Shown here: positions 37,901 to 49,200 of the stretch, piece after piece
How the letters are laid out: each line of letters opens with the position of its first letter
Position numbering within the stretch: position 1 is the stretch's first letter
Assembly (NCBI RefSeq): GCF_000327385.1
Contig: NW_008707180.1
Coordinates: forward strand, 108,195 to 172,194
DNA: 64,000 nt
Origin: Lottia gigantea
Taxonomy: Eukaryota > Mollusca > Gastropoda > Lottiidae
Direction: 5' to 3'
Program-made: the position numbers and the translations under genes
The notes under the pieces: generated by a model
The model's database searches: none
What the model was told of the DNA's origin: nothing
The model's input: the letters and a program-made list of their open reading frames with translations, nothing else

Positions 37901-39654
37901 CAGGTATTAAATTCAGAACAGCTAGCTTGGATAGTGTTTTCAATATATTGAGACCTATGGGCAAACTAAGGAACCTTTTTTAACAGCAGCGAGAAGTTGA
38001 CTCATCTTTTCATTCGAAGCTTATCTTGCGCTGCAGAAGGTACATTACGTACTATGTGAATTGTTTGGTATTTCATAACTATGTACGTGTGAATTATTAG
38101 TATGTCAAAAATGTGACTTGATCATAAAACGATTTCTTCTACATTGTAGGGAGAGAGGATTTTCAACATTTACTCTACGACCTCACTGTGGTGAAGCTGG
38201 TAATGTCACACATTTAGTAGCTGGTTTTATGTTAGCAGAGAGTATCTCACATGGTCTAGTTTTACGCAAGGTAGGTAATCCTGAATAATTCTTGAACTCA
38301 TGCACGTCATGTTGGTATTTTATAAACTATTGTGAGCTCTGCTAGAGGTATTATGAAAAGATATGATAAACCTAGTAGAAAATTGGCATTAGGTGTTCCT
38401 GAAGTTTCAATCCATCCTCCATTCCTTTCAAACTTTTGAAGAAAAAAAATTGTATAAAAATGAGTTTTTGAAGTCTTTTGATGTCTTTTACATTTCTACT
38501 ACGTAGTTACTATTTCTTTAATAAATCTTGATTGGATATCTTTGTTCTTCAAAAGACATTTATTTTGTTTGTAGGTTCCAGTGTTACAGTACCTATATTA
38601 TTTAGCTAAAGTTGGTATTGCTATGTCTCCACTGAGTAACAATTCTTTATTTTTGAATTATCAACGTAATCCTTTACCTGAATATTTTGCTCGAGGATTA
38701 AATGTCTCTCTGTCTACAGATGATCCAATGCAGTTCCATTTCACAAAGGTGAGTTTTATAGCTATTCAGTATAACTGTCACTCAATCGAAAATTCTGAAT
38801 TAAATCTATATACTATGAAAGCATTCATGTTGTTGCTGTCTAGTATTGTTAATCTGAAACAAGACCTTGTAATGTGTAAAAAGCTGGTTTTTTAAATGGG
38901 ATGTTATATTTTCCACCTCAAGCAAAGGAATATGATAAAAGTTTTTGTGAATTCCATGTTATATTTTGTGCTAATACTCTGTATATTTGTTATAGGAACC
39001 TTTAATGGAAGAGTACAGTATAGCAGTACAGGTATGGAAGTTTAGTAGCTGTGATATGTGTGAGATAGCTATGAATAGTGTTCTACAAAGTGGCTTTGAT
39101 CATGCTGTAAGTATGGCTTGATTTCTGCCAATAACGTGAGGTATATGTCTCTGACTGTCTGCTCTGGGTGTTAATTTGTTTACAAAAGGAAAAAAGCATT
39201 CACATTTCACTACTGGGTAGAATAGAATACCAAGGAAAATGATTAGCATTGTGACAAAAAAGTTTAGAACCTATGACCAATATCTTGACTTAAAATAGCA
39301 AATGACTAAGTTACAGTAAAAAAAAAAAGATATAAATTACTGAACAAATATACTATCGGTTTTAAAAATCATATTCACATTTACAGTGTAGCTAAAGGTG
39401 GTTCCATAACAGAATGTATATTTCATATAATATTGCTTTTATTTCACTCAACAGCATTATGTATTTTACAGGTGAAGCAGCATTGGTTAGGACCAAACTA
39501 CACAAAAGAAGGCGTGGCAGGAAATGATACTACACGAACCAATATACCAGATGTCCGAGCAGCTTATCGCTATGAAACTTTGGTAGAGGAACTCCAGAGT
39601 ATCTGCCTAGGAGCCAAATCATTTGATTATGAACACACAAAGAAAGAATCTTAA
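16914..39654 (+). CDS. AMPD: AMP deaminase (complete, 16 exons)
   Basis: Exons 16914-16992, 19982-20207, 23999-24173, 24322-24505, 32977-33196, 33345-33474, 33798-33932, 34323-34385, 34967-35098, 35526-35689, 37084-37210, 37576-37739, 38150-38270, 38575-38748, 38996-39106 and 39472-39654 join in frame to 795 residues, within the animal AMPD1-3 size range. The family hydrolyses AMP to IMP and ammonia in the cytosol. Catalytic-domain signatures: zinc ligands in [18 protein letters not shown], the substrate loop [28 protein letters not shown] (His and catalytic Glu), and [20 protein letters not shown] (zinc-binding Asp pair). The N-terminal region is variable and includes an SPTPSPVD stretch that could be phosphorylated. 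Intron 4 is 8.5 kb. An alternative 5' exon cannot be excluded. Which vertebrate paralogue is closest was not determined. Confidence 0.96.
17420..18246 (-). mobile_element. TIR element copy B in AMPD intron 1
   Basis: Second copy of the family at 12119-12947, in opposite orientation on the plus strand. It begins TACAGTGGTGTAACCTA and ends TAGGTTACTTGACTGTA. Interior blocks shared with copies A and C include GATTTATTG, AACAACATAAGAATATGGT and CCATTTTGTATTTGTCAAAG. It keeps the internal E-box CACGTG at 17916-17921. There is no coding capacity. Confidence 0.85.
19015..19246. mobile_element. Short TIR element with TTAA ends
   Basis: Starts TTAAAGGGAATGTAAAG and ends, read inverted, TTAAAGGGATTGTAGAT: terminal inverted repeats of about 16 bp with two or three mismatches, bounded by TTAA on both sides, as in piggyBac-type MITEs. 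It is about 232 bp, with no coding. A relative of its second half occurs at 28560-28695. It lies in AMPD intron 1. Confidence 0.65.
20376..22205. repeat. 31/32-bp minisatellite, about 55 units
   Basis: The unit is close to ATATTTCAATTGAGTTTATG plus TGTCAGATCAAA, in two length classes: 32 bp (TGTAAGATCAAA or TGTTAGATCAAA) and 31 bp (TGTCAATCAAA). Combinations of variants recur as blocks, for example around 21185-21350 and again around 21470-21640, so larger segments have been duplicated. The left units are more diverged. It sits in AMPD intron 2. Confidence 0.95.
22206..23998. other. Rest of AMPD intron 2, no gene recognised
   Basis: AT-rich sequence between the minisatellite and exon 3. Apart from the GGTACT microsatellite at 22691-22725, nothing specific is seen: no coding similarity and no clear repeat ends. 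Confidence 0.6.
22691..22725. repeat. (CTGGTA)n microsatellite
   Basis: About five and a half copies of the hexamer CTGGTA, with one interruption (CTAGTA). Confidence 0.85.
24729..24824. repeat. 22-bp short tandem repeat, about 4 copies
   Basis: Units resemble TCAAAGGGAGTTGAATAATT plus TA or TG, with small substitutions, at the start of AMPD intron 4. No coding frame is implied. Confidence 0.8.
25298..25664. repeat. Imperfect inverted-repeat pair
   Basis: CACATTAACCAAACATGGC near 25299-25317 is mirrored by GTCATGTTTGGTTAGTGTG near 25642-25660. The arms are about 20 bp and the enclosed 320 bp show nothing recognisable. It could be a small TIR element; evidence is weak. Confidence 0.4.
28160..28470 (-). 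mobile_element. tRNA-derived SINE
   Basis: Read on the minus strand from about 28468: GGGAGCCACGGTGGCTCAGT, then GAGTTAG, which contains a pol III A box (TGGCTCAGTGAG, plus positions about 28446-28457). The B-box-like GGTTCATTCC follows at 28413-28404. Box order and spacing fit a tRNA-related head. The body is unrelated to tRNA and ends near CGTTGCCCATCTTTATTATA. A fragment with the same 3' region is at 9689-9750. It lies in AMPD intron 4. Confidence 0.8.
28560..28695. mobile_element. Half copy of the TTAA-ended TIR element
   Basis: AAGTTTTAGTAGAATTGCAA, then GAACCACAGACATCAGAATG and GCTATCAGTGTCCCCGATAC, match the second half of 19015-19246 with scattered differences. The open frames on both strands here are side effects and show no family features. 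Confidence 0.65.
28770..29290. repeat. Nested inverted repeat (foldback-like)
   Basis: Inner arms 28843-28885 and 28922-28962 share ATTTACT-CAATTTTGA, TAAGTCGTT and ACCTAATT in inverted form, with a loop of about 36 bp. Outer arms of about 80 bp also pair: 28772-28850 (TTTTGGTACACTTG, GTGAATTTTAAAA, GATAAAACAAAT) against the inverse of 29180-29262. The phrase TTCCGTCCATGTTACA occurs in direct orientation in the inner loop (about 28896) and at about 29270. No coding content was found. This may be a foldback or MITE that duplicated part of itself. Confidence 0.65.
29291..32976. other. Rest of AMPD intron 4, no gene recognised
   Basis: About 3.7 kb of AT-rich sequence before exon 5. I found no coding similarity, no clear tandem repeat and no element with recognisable ends. 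Confidence 0.55.
34583..34887. mobile_element. GC-rich MITE with about 30-bp terminal inverted repeats
   Basis: It starts AAAGCTGTGTTTCCTTTAGT then ACGGATC, and read inverted from the far end AAAGCTGCGTTTCCTTTAGT then ACAGATC. About 300 bp, clearly richer in CpG than the flanking intron. Both ends abut TA, but the target duplication is not certain. Overlapping open frames on both strands are a by-product of composition. It lies in AMPD intron 8, between the exons ending 34385 and starting 34967. Confidence 0.8.
35806..36846. repeat. Tandem copies of a hairpin-headed repeat (about 175-bp units)
   Basis: Two hairpins TATACGCCCA...TGGGCGTATA at 35806-35834 and 36083-36111 each start a segment containing GTCCGTCC and GCTCACTCTACAGGCTAC. 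The block CTCACTCTACAGGCTACAAT, then GATCCCTAT, ATGATCGGATAATTTTTCAC and ATATCGTGTCTGACCTGA, recurs near 35868, 36029, 36148, 36325, 36499 and 36681. The open frames spanning it carry the same repeated peptide and are not genes. It is in AMPD intron 10. Confidence 0.88.
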
Positions 39655-42600
39655 ACTCTTAACACTACACAATCAAATACACATTTGAAAACTCCTAACC
39701 ATACTTGTGATAAGCTTTATATCATTATATTATCTGAAATCTAAAGTTATAGTCTCAGTTAATACTCAAGTCAGGTGGCTTGCTGAGAAGATCATTTGCA
39801 GACAACTTATCTTTGCTTTTATATATATACTTTGCGAGAAGGTTTAGAAGTTTTAAATTAGAGATATCACAGGTATATGTGCTGATATTCTATTTATAAA
39901 AGCGATTTTTAAAGCTGGAGTTTTGGGGTTCCAATGAACAATAAGTTTTTTCTGGTTTATTGTATAGATGAAAAATTTCAGTTGAATGTTTCAGCATAAT
40001 TTAAGAGTTGATGTATATATAAGCAACAAATGGTTAAGATCTGGATATGTCTTTGAGTGTAAAAATTTACGAGATTGTGATCTGAATTAATATAATTTAA
40101 ATACATCGAGCAGATTTTGTCAAATAATTGTATTTGCCTTTTGTTATTTTTATGATATTTGTCAAATCAGTAAAGCAAAATTATTATATTTCTCTATTAT
40201 TCAATTATGGGATTAGTGATCCTGTAAATTGTTTAGAATTTCTAATCCTTTTCATGTGAGAAATATTGAAACATTTCTTACAAGTAAAAATACATATTAA
40301 TTATGGTTGGAATTGATTTAAAAGGCTATAGTGATCTGAATATTAGTTTCACCGGCTGATACAGTCGAATTTCAACTACCAACAGCAAACTGTGACATCT
40401 GGTTAACCAGCATTGGCTACTGATTACTGAATCTAAATATTATAATAAGGTACTCATAGAATGATTTCCGGTTTGTTATATATAGATTTATATGTTTTGT
40501 ATATAATATTGTTTCTGTTTTTTGTTTATACTGATGAAATATTGTAATACTTAATTTCATGTAGTGTATTTGTTAAGATGTTCATATCCGCAAGTGATAA
40601 ACAGTGAATTTGATTGTTTGTTATCTGTAAGTCATGTAAGACTATAGTTACTATAGAGCTGGCAAGTCTTCTCAGACTTGTTTTATTGCCTCTTGGTTTG
40701 TATAGTGTATTTAGCTATTTTCAATAACACTTATCTTGAAATGCAAATGCCTTAGTTAAACATGAATAATATAAATCAATAACCCTTGATGTCATTCCCT
40801 TAGTCAAACATTTATAAACCTAGCCTTGTAACAGTAAATTAGAGAAGAGAAGCCTTATTTGAATTGTGAAAACAATATATATTTAGATGTGAATAGACAA
40901 GGTACAGAAAATAGAAGAAATGAATCATTTCCAGACCCATTCTGAATGTATCAATTTCTATTAACTTTCTGTATTGATCCTGCATGAATCAAAGAACCCG
41001 ATATGGTACCTTGTATATTGACATCCTAACACAGGGTGCTGTGTATTGTAATATAGAAATAATTATATCAATTGATTGTATATTAAAATGTTTCATGTTA
41101 TAAATTAATTGTATATTTTACCAAAGATTGTTATATTAAGCTTATTGTTATGTATATAGCATTGAAACAAAAGTAGATTTTGAAATAATGTCCAATTCAC
41201 ATGCTCAATATGTGCATTTTGATTTTTAGCACTTTTTCTTATGCATTTATTTCTCCTCCGTGGGTTAAATAAATACATATGAGATGGGTTTTTTCTTGAT
41301 ATAAATCTTTTATTTCTAACAAAATAAGCTAATAATTCAGCAAGTTAGTATGTAACATAACTTTATATTCAATAATACAGCAGTTTCTGACTGGTCAATT
41401 TTTTTCACTGAATAGACCAATCAAATTTCTTCATCAGATTATGTTATTTTTTTTTTCATTTTAAACATCATTTCCATTTGTAATTTTGAAGAGTTATACA
41501 GATAGTGGAAATTGAAATCACATCTCTCGTGATGATGGTTATAGAATAGAGCCTTATCATTAAAGGAAAGAGATTGATATGTGATATTATTTATGTTATG
41601 GTCATGTTATTTATTTTATAGCTATGTTATTGATGGTGTGTGATGATATATTTTGTTTGTATAAATCTGTGATGCAGTTTATAATATTATTTTAAGAATT
41701 ATATTTCTGTTCCAAAGTTTTTTATTCATTCTACCGAAAATGTTCAGTAGTAACCTCAGTCACTTTACCTTCGCTCTAAATTTCTTAAAAGAGGGAATAT
41801 GCACTGGTTCATTTTGTACATGTTGTAATATATTATCTAATAGTGTGTAAAAGTAGAGTTAAAACTAAATGTTATGGTAAAAAAATTGTGAAAATCAGAC
41901 TATTCTTGGAAATGTTAAAAGCAGAAAACAAAGATAACACAATCTGTGTACATTAATGGAAATACCAAGTATGACTATAAAATGTTTTCACAATTGGATA
42001 AATATGTGCACAAAGGGAGACAGTTTGTTGTTATTTTGAACTTGGCACATACTGTCCCTTTAAGATGATGAAGATGGATGCAATTTTGCAAGATAGATAA
42101 GAAACATGTCAAAATGTTAGATGAGAATAAAGATAGATATAAAATTGATCAAAGGTATGAAATTATTACTCAATTTTTATTTGTATATTTGTTTGATGTA
42201 TATGAAATGGATTAAATTTTGTTTGATTTCTTAAAAAAGAAATATTTTATTTTTGTGTTATTATTAAGCAGAACAGTAGCCTTAAATCTTAACTTTAAAT
42301 TTTTCTTTCTTTCATCTATTTAAAGGAATTGAATCCTCTTTTTTTCTTATCTGTTTTTGAATGTTTGAATGGGTTCTACAGTGCTTCTTAACTCACTTAC
42401 TATCTGACATGAATAAAGGATAAAGGTTTGTTATAATATTAGCAAAGAAATTCACTAGAGGATACAATCCTTTGAAATATCTAATATAGTTAAAAAGTTA
42501 AAATATACAAATTACTAACCTGTAAGTTGTGTTTTTATTTGTGTGAAAAATTCATTTAATATGAAAAATAAAATCAATTTATGGTTTTTAAATGTGTTTT

Positions 42601-43234
42601 TTGTTAATTGTGATTTGAACGGTTAACTTCCTGTTATTTTATTGAAATAAATGTGGTCAGAATCAAATCTGTTACAAACTTTATTTCTAATTTTCTGGAA
42701 TCCTAGAGTTTTCAGATATGCCCTGAACTAATTGCAATGTCAGGAAAATGTGCTGTAAATGAATTGCACGCACCATGTAGTTCAAAATTAAAATCTGATG
42801 TAACATTATTGAGCAATGAAACAAAAACAAACAATAGAATATTACACTACATTATTTATATTTTACTTCAACTTTTCCAACTACATCATAAATGACTGGA
42901 AGCGAAAAATGATTTTCAAGCACGGAATTGAATTTATCTATAGTAACTTCAAAGTGTAACTAGCTTTAAAACGCAATAATAATACCAAAAAAAATTTTTT
43001 TTTTTTAAATTTCTCTGGGCCTATGCCTTTAAAGTGGAAATAAATTAGATATCAACCCTATCTTAATCACAAGCACTGCAAACGTACACATTAATATTTA
43101 GAGAGAGAAAGTAAAATTCACACACAATTGCCTTCCATAAAATGTAGTGCTGTATCATTTAGCCAAATTTGCTGTCCATACATAACAGTTGCGCGTCGCA
43201 TTGTGGGTAATATACGTCGGCCATATTATTAAAG
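39655..43234. other. AMPD 3' UTR and spacer up to SF3B1
   Basis: No coding exon was recognised in 3.6 kb. AATAAA-type hexamers occur at several places, for example near 41270, 42410 and 42640, so the AMPD transcript end is undecided. The last about 60 bp form the SF3B1 5' region. Confidence 0.55.
43180..43234 (+). promoter_or_regulatory. SF3B1 5' region
   Basis: A short GC-richer stretch just upstream of the ATG holds GCGCGTCGCATTGTGGGTAA and GGCCATATTATTAAAG. GCCAT resembles a YY1 core, which in other animals often lies near housekeeping start codons. The assignment is inference. Confidence 0.35.
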
Positions 43235-46200
43235 ATGTCGGCTCCAACAACTCGAGAAGGTTTGTATTCTTATTTTAAATTTCATGTATTTTTTAATGGG
43301 GACCATGGTTCACTTTGTCAATACATCGGTCACATTTCAGGAAATTTAGTGGCTCATAGTCGATGCTTGATATTTCACAGTAAGGTCGAAAATGGAATTC
43401 GAATCTGATGCTATTGTCTGACCACATTTTCTAATTTCATTTCTAGGCACAATCGAAATAACTACAGAATTGTGTTTCGGCAATTTGTATGAATTGAAAT
43501 ATCAATCTATATTTTTTAGTACCGTACCTAGGGCTAGATTGTCTTTTGGGGCACTGTTGCTGTTTCGCCCCCTTCCCTTTCAAAATTCAAATTTGTAACA
43601 TCTGTAGCTGCAATCAGTAAAGTGCTATGACAATTTTGAGAGCACTAGTGAAAATGATTCAGTTGTTTGAAAAATTGATAATTTGGTTGAAATGACTTGA
43701 GACTGAATGATTTGGCAAAACAAGTACGACTAAATACAAGTCACCCTGCTTTTGTTATAATTATCAGAAAAAAATAAGGCTAGTCCTTCCCAACTTTCAA
43801 GCATTTATTACCAAAAGTATTTCCATTTTTCCAAGCAGTTTTGTTGCAATTATCAGTTCATTCCAATGACATTCATATCTGCACGGATGTAAAGTTTTCA
43901 AGAAACAAACTTGCTTTCTTTGAAGGTATAGAATGTATACTGACTGGTAGTTGAAGTTGATCTTTTATTAAACAGCAAATCTGTAGCCAACTTGATCAAG
44001 CCTACCTACATTCCTTTTCTTTGTTTTCTAAGATTTATTTTTCAAATCTTGATTTTAAGCTTTTATCATTATAGATATAGAGGAGCAAGTGAGAAATATC
44101 CAAGCTAAAAAAGTATCATTGAAAGATGAAACAGAAAAAGTTGGTTTAGGAGCCTTAGGAAGCTATGATTTAGATATCTATGGTGGACAAGATAACAGAT
44201 TTACTGGATATGTTACTTCTATTGCCCCTAATGATGAAGTTGATGTAAGTTAAAGAACTGTTTGAACTATGGTCAAAATGGTGATTGTATTGTAACATTT
44301 AAGCTTTAACTTCCGCAATAAGCTAGGAACCACACTTATTGATTATTGTTTATTATTTCCCAGTGATGAAGCATATTGATATTTATAAAAATCTAAAAAG
44401 CATTTAATATGAGTTATTGCCCTCATGATCTCGTTTTAGGCACAATTCTCGACAGATTTTTAAGAAACTTGGTTGAATCACCTAAGGATAAACCCTATTA
44501 AAAAGCAAAAAAATTGAAATATATTTGTTATGGGTTATTGCCTTTGTTCTTAAAAACTTGTTCAATACACCTCAGAAGACAAAATTCTTGACTGATTAAA
44601 CGAAACCTAAGGATGAAACCAATGGAAAATCAAAAAGAAAAGAGAAAAAGGCTGTGAATAAAGCTCTTGCAGTATGAAAATGTTATTCTCAACCTCCCGG
44701 ATGACTTGGCTGCTATTCATCGCTATCTTTAAATTTTATTTTTATATACAAATCTCACATAGAATTTTAGTACCTAGGATATTTTGTTTACTCTGTTTTT
44801 TTCTTTATTTTACAGGAAGATGAAGATGTATCAGCTTCATTTCCCAAAAGGTCGTCTTATACAGCACCGCTCAATTTTTTACATGAAACAGCCAACGATA
44901 AGGTTAGTGTTAAAATATTATTTGATGCAATAATAGTAATGCTCATTTCATATATTTTTTTTTAATTTCAATCTGAATTCCTCATTAATATTGAGGCTTT
45001 CAAATTAAATATAACTGAATTTTGATACAATGTTTAAAATTCTTATTGTCTTCCTAAGATTGTGCAGCAGAAGAAACTTTGTGCATAAAGCGAGCCAATT
45101 GATTCAGAAAATCTTGTATGTTTCCAGGACTATGATCCAATGGCAGAACACAGAGTGCCCAAAATCACAGATCGTGAAGATGCTTATCAAGCTCGTAGAC
45201 GTCAGATGATTATCTCCCCTGAAAGATATGATCCCTTTGCTGATGGTGGGTATTCTTTTGTTTCTCTTTGAATTGAATGTGTGAATGATTTGGAATGAAA
45301 TGAAGTGAAAAAAAGACTGAACTGGAAAATTGAATGAATGTCGAAATAGGAATATGAAATGTTTTCTTACTCTCAAAAAGTTAATTAATGATATATTTGA
45401 ATTGATTGTTCCTGCATTCTGTTGATTTTATTATCCTGTTTAACTTTTTGAGAATAAGATAAGCTAATGTTGACATTGGAAGGTTGAAGGAATGCAATTT
45501 CTATGGGATGGTATCATAAAACCACAGTATTCACTACAGGAAGTGTGGCAAATGGGGTTTGGATCGCGAATTAAAAAGAAATCAAAGCAAAATACTAATA
45601 TAAAAAATCTTTCCTTTCTAGCACTGTAACACCAGAATATTGTGGAGATGGCTTGCCAACGGGAAACAAGTTGTTTGCTAAAAAAAGTGGTCATTTTTGA
45701 AAGAATTTAATTTCAAAATTAATGAAAAGAGTTCTCTTCTGATTTGAAAAAGCAATTGAGTTTGAAACTAGATGCATTTAAATAGCTTATGAATATAAAA
45801 TCAGTATAGATTTTTCTCCTTTTGCGTTTCTGTATTTTTACTTCTGTGGTGAAAACTTAATATTATAAGACTAATTTTAGGACGGTGCTAATTTTTGTGG
45901 CATCAATTGTGATGCGATGGAGAGATACCAAGCAGTCACAGTACGTATTTATTGCCATATGGCAACCCACTTCAACCATGAACCACTTCTTAATATGCAC
46001 CAAGTAATGATAAGCTCCTCAGAAATTTAGATGAGAAGCTTTTATATTTTGACGGAAACCAACACCCTTATAATTTTGCTTTGAAATTAATTAGAGTATA
46101 TCTTCCAGATGTTGGTTACCAAAAAATAAGATGAAAAGTATAATCAATTACCAAATTATTTGTATCAAAGAAGTGATTCTTGGTTGCTAGAATCTATCCA

Positions 46201-49200
46201 ACCCTCTACATGATAATGTGTTTCATTATGAAATTTTGTTCGTAGTTATTGAAATAATTTTAAACAAAACAATGATGAAGCACAAAGAAAAGATACAAAA
46301 GGTGTATGACCTACTTTCTGGTAATTTTCGATATTCTTCACATAATCATATTGAACTTGATTATGTAGATGGTTGGATGGTAGTTCAGTCTATATCACAT
46401 TCTATTTATTTGAACCCCTGACTAATTGATGGTATTGTCACGGCCATGTGTCGTGACATCTTCTGTTTTCTATTAAAGGTGGTAAAACTCCCGATCCTAA
46501 ATTGGCTGCCAGAACATATGCTGATGTTATGACTGAGTTGCAGATCGATAAAGAACAGGTAGGGAAGTCTGCTTAATACTCTAAAAGGGGTATTTCGCTT
46601 TTTTGTAAAAAGGTTTTATTATCAAAAACATCATCAATTATACATGAAAATAGTTTAAGAACATTATTTATATCTATGTATCTTCTTGATCAAATTGAAT
46701 TTATTTTAAAAGGGTTAATTATAAACGGCAAGTACTTATTGTATATTAACCAGTTTGACCTAGTTGTTGTATATGGCTTTATAATGGATTTGTAGGAGAC
46801 ATATTTCTCTACAATTTGGTGTTTATTTCACTCAAATCTGTACAGTTGTTTTCTAACAGCTTCCAATTAGCATAACTAACTTAAAAACCTTACGTAACGT
46901 TATTAAATATTTTTGGCATTAAAAATAAACGACCAGATTTTTTTAACTTTTCAGATACATTAAAGGGCAAATTTCTCTAAATTTTGGTGTATAATTTTTA
47001 CGAATTGGGAGCAAAAAGAATTTAGACATACAAAAAAAAAAGCGGAATCTCCCTTTAACTCACTATCAACATATCATATATGCAGTAATTGGATTGTAAT
47101 TCTTTCCATTTTTCAGGCTGGTCTGCGAAAACAAATGACAGAGAAAGCCAAAACTGGTGATTTACAACCAATAGCCAATGGCAATAAAGAATCACAGAAG
47201 AAGGTGCCAGCTAAAAGACGACGTTGGGATCAGTCGGCAGGTGGTGATGAAACACCAGCCAAGAAAAAATCTTCAACATGGGATGCTGCAGAAGCAGGAG
47301 GCACCCCATCAAATAGTCGTTGGGATGAAACTCCTGGAAGAAGTAAAGGATCAGAAACACCTGGTGCCACTCCGGGAGCCAGCACACGAATGTGGGATTC
47401 AACACCTGGTCATGCTACACCTGGAGCTGCCACACCTGGTAGAGATACACCTGGAAATCAGCCCACACCAAGTGCTAGACGAAATAGATGGGATGAAACA
47501 CCCAAAACTGAAAGAGGTATGTTGTAGTATGTAAAAAATATAGAAAACTAAAAACTATTTTCTATTGGGTTGGTAAATCCATATGATTGATGTATATTCA
47601 ACATTTGTATTTCCTTATCAAAATATTATTATTATTTTTTCCAGGAACCCCAGGCCATGGTAGTGGATGGGCAGAAACTCCTAAAACAGATAGAGGTGGT
47701 GACCTTATAGAAGACACACCTACACCTGGAGCCAGTAAACGTAGGTCAAGATGGGACGAAACTCCTGGAGCTAACACACCTGGTGGTATGACTCCAAGCA
47801 TGACTCCAGGTGGAATGACTCCTACCATGACTCCAGGTGGAATGACTCCATCAGGTACTCCTAGTGGAATGACTCCAGGGGGTGCTACACCACAGATGAC
47901 TCCTAGTGGTACCACACCTACTGGCCAGAAAGCTATGGCTATGGCCACACCAACACCTGGTCATTTGATGTCCATGACTCCAGAACAGATGCAGGCTTAT
48001 TCCTGGCAGAGAGAAATTGATGAAAGAAATAGACCATTGCCTGATGATGAACTGGATGCGATGTTGCCACCTGGTTATAAGGTAAGCTTAATTTTTCTAT
48101 GAAATTCAACAACATTGAATATTAATGTATTTGTTATTATTATAATTTGAAGAGTGATTAATGATTTCAACATATATTAATGATGACAAATGGAACAAGT
48201 TTTCTTGAATTTAAACAATTGTATGATGTTCTGAATTATTTAATTATATAGGTTATTCAACCACCAGCAGGCTATATACCAATCCGTACACCAGCTCGTA
48301 AACTGATAGCTACACCTACTCCCATGGCTGGTACTCCAGTAGGTTTTAGGATGCAGACACCAGACAGTAAAACACAGATTGTAGACATGCAACCTAAAGG
48401 CAATCTACCCATGATGAAACCAGACGACATGCAGTATTTTGATAAATTATTAGTAAGTAGCCCTTTATTGCTCTGATAGTATTTTACTGTTCTATTTATT
48501 TGAAGTAGCAATTCCTCTTCAAAGCATGTCTTAATGTATTAGAAAGCTTAATGCTCATTTGATGGATCTGTAATATGTTTTCATTTCTTTATGTTTTGTA
48601 TAATTAGGTTGATGTTGATGAAGAAACATTGAGTCCAGAAGAACAGAAAGAAAGAAAGATTATGAAATTATTGTTGAAGATTAAGAATGGTACTCCCCCG
48701 ATGAGAAAGGTAATATCATTTACATTTTAAGGAGACATCCCAGTTCCAGCTCATGGCCTAACTTAGAGTGAATCTAGAGTGAGTCACTTAGAGTGACTAA
48801 AATATCTCTCCAAGAAAAATACATGGTGCTCATATGTTATAATTCTACTTTGTCTTATTTCTAGGCTGCCTTACGTGTGGTGACAGAAAAAGCTAGAGAA
48901 TTTGGAGCTGGACCATTGTTTAATCAGATTCTACCATTACTGATGTCCCCATCATTAGAAGATCAGGAGAGACATTTACTAGTCAAAGTTATTGATCGTA
49001 TCCTATATAAGCTAGATGATCTGGTTCGACCCTACGTACATAAAATATTGGTGGTTATTGAACCTCTGTTGATTGATGAGGACTACTTCGCTCGTGTTGA
49101 AGGCAGAGAAATTATATCTAATTTAGCTAAGGTAAGTTAATATCAATACTTTGCGCTATGATACATGCATGCCATGTGATTAAATTGAGCTGTACTGTAG

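Noticed and set aside
45104-46421. Open frames in and around SF3B1 intron 4
   Set aside because: No recognised domain, no repeat ends and no consistent splice signals.
47211-47948. Long minus-strand and second plus-strand frames in the SF3B1 TP-rich exons
   Set aside because: They are by-products of the biased TP/G codon repeats. The frame with RWDETPG motifs is the real one.
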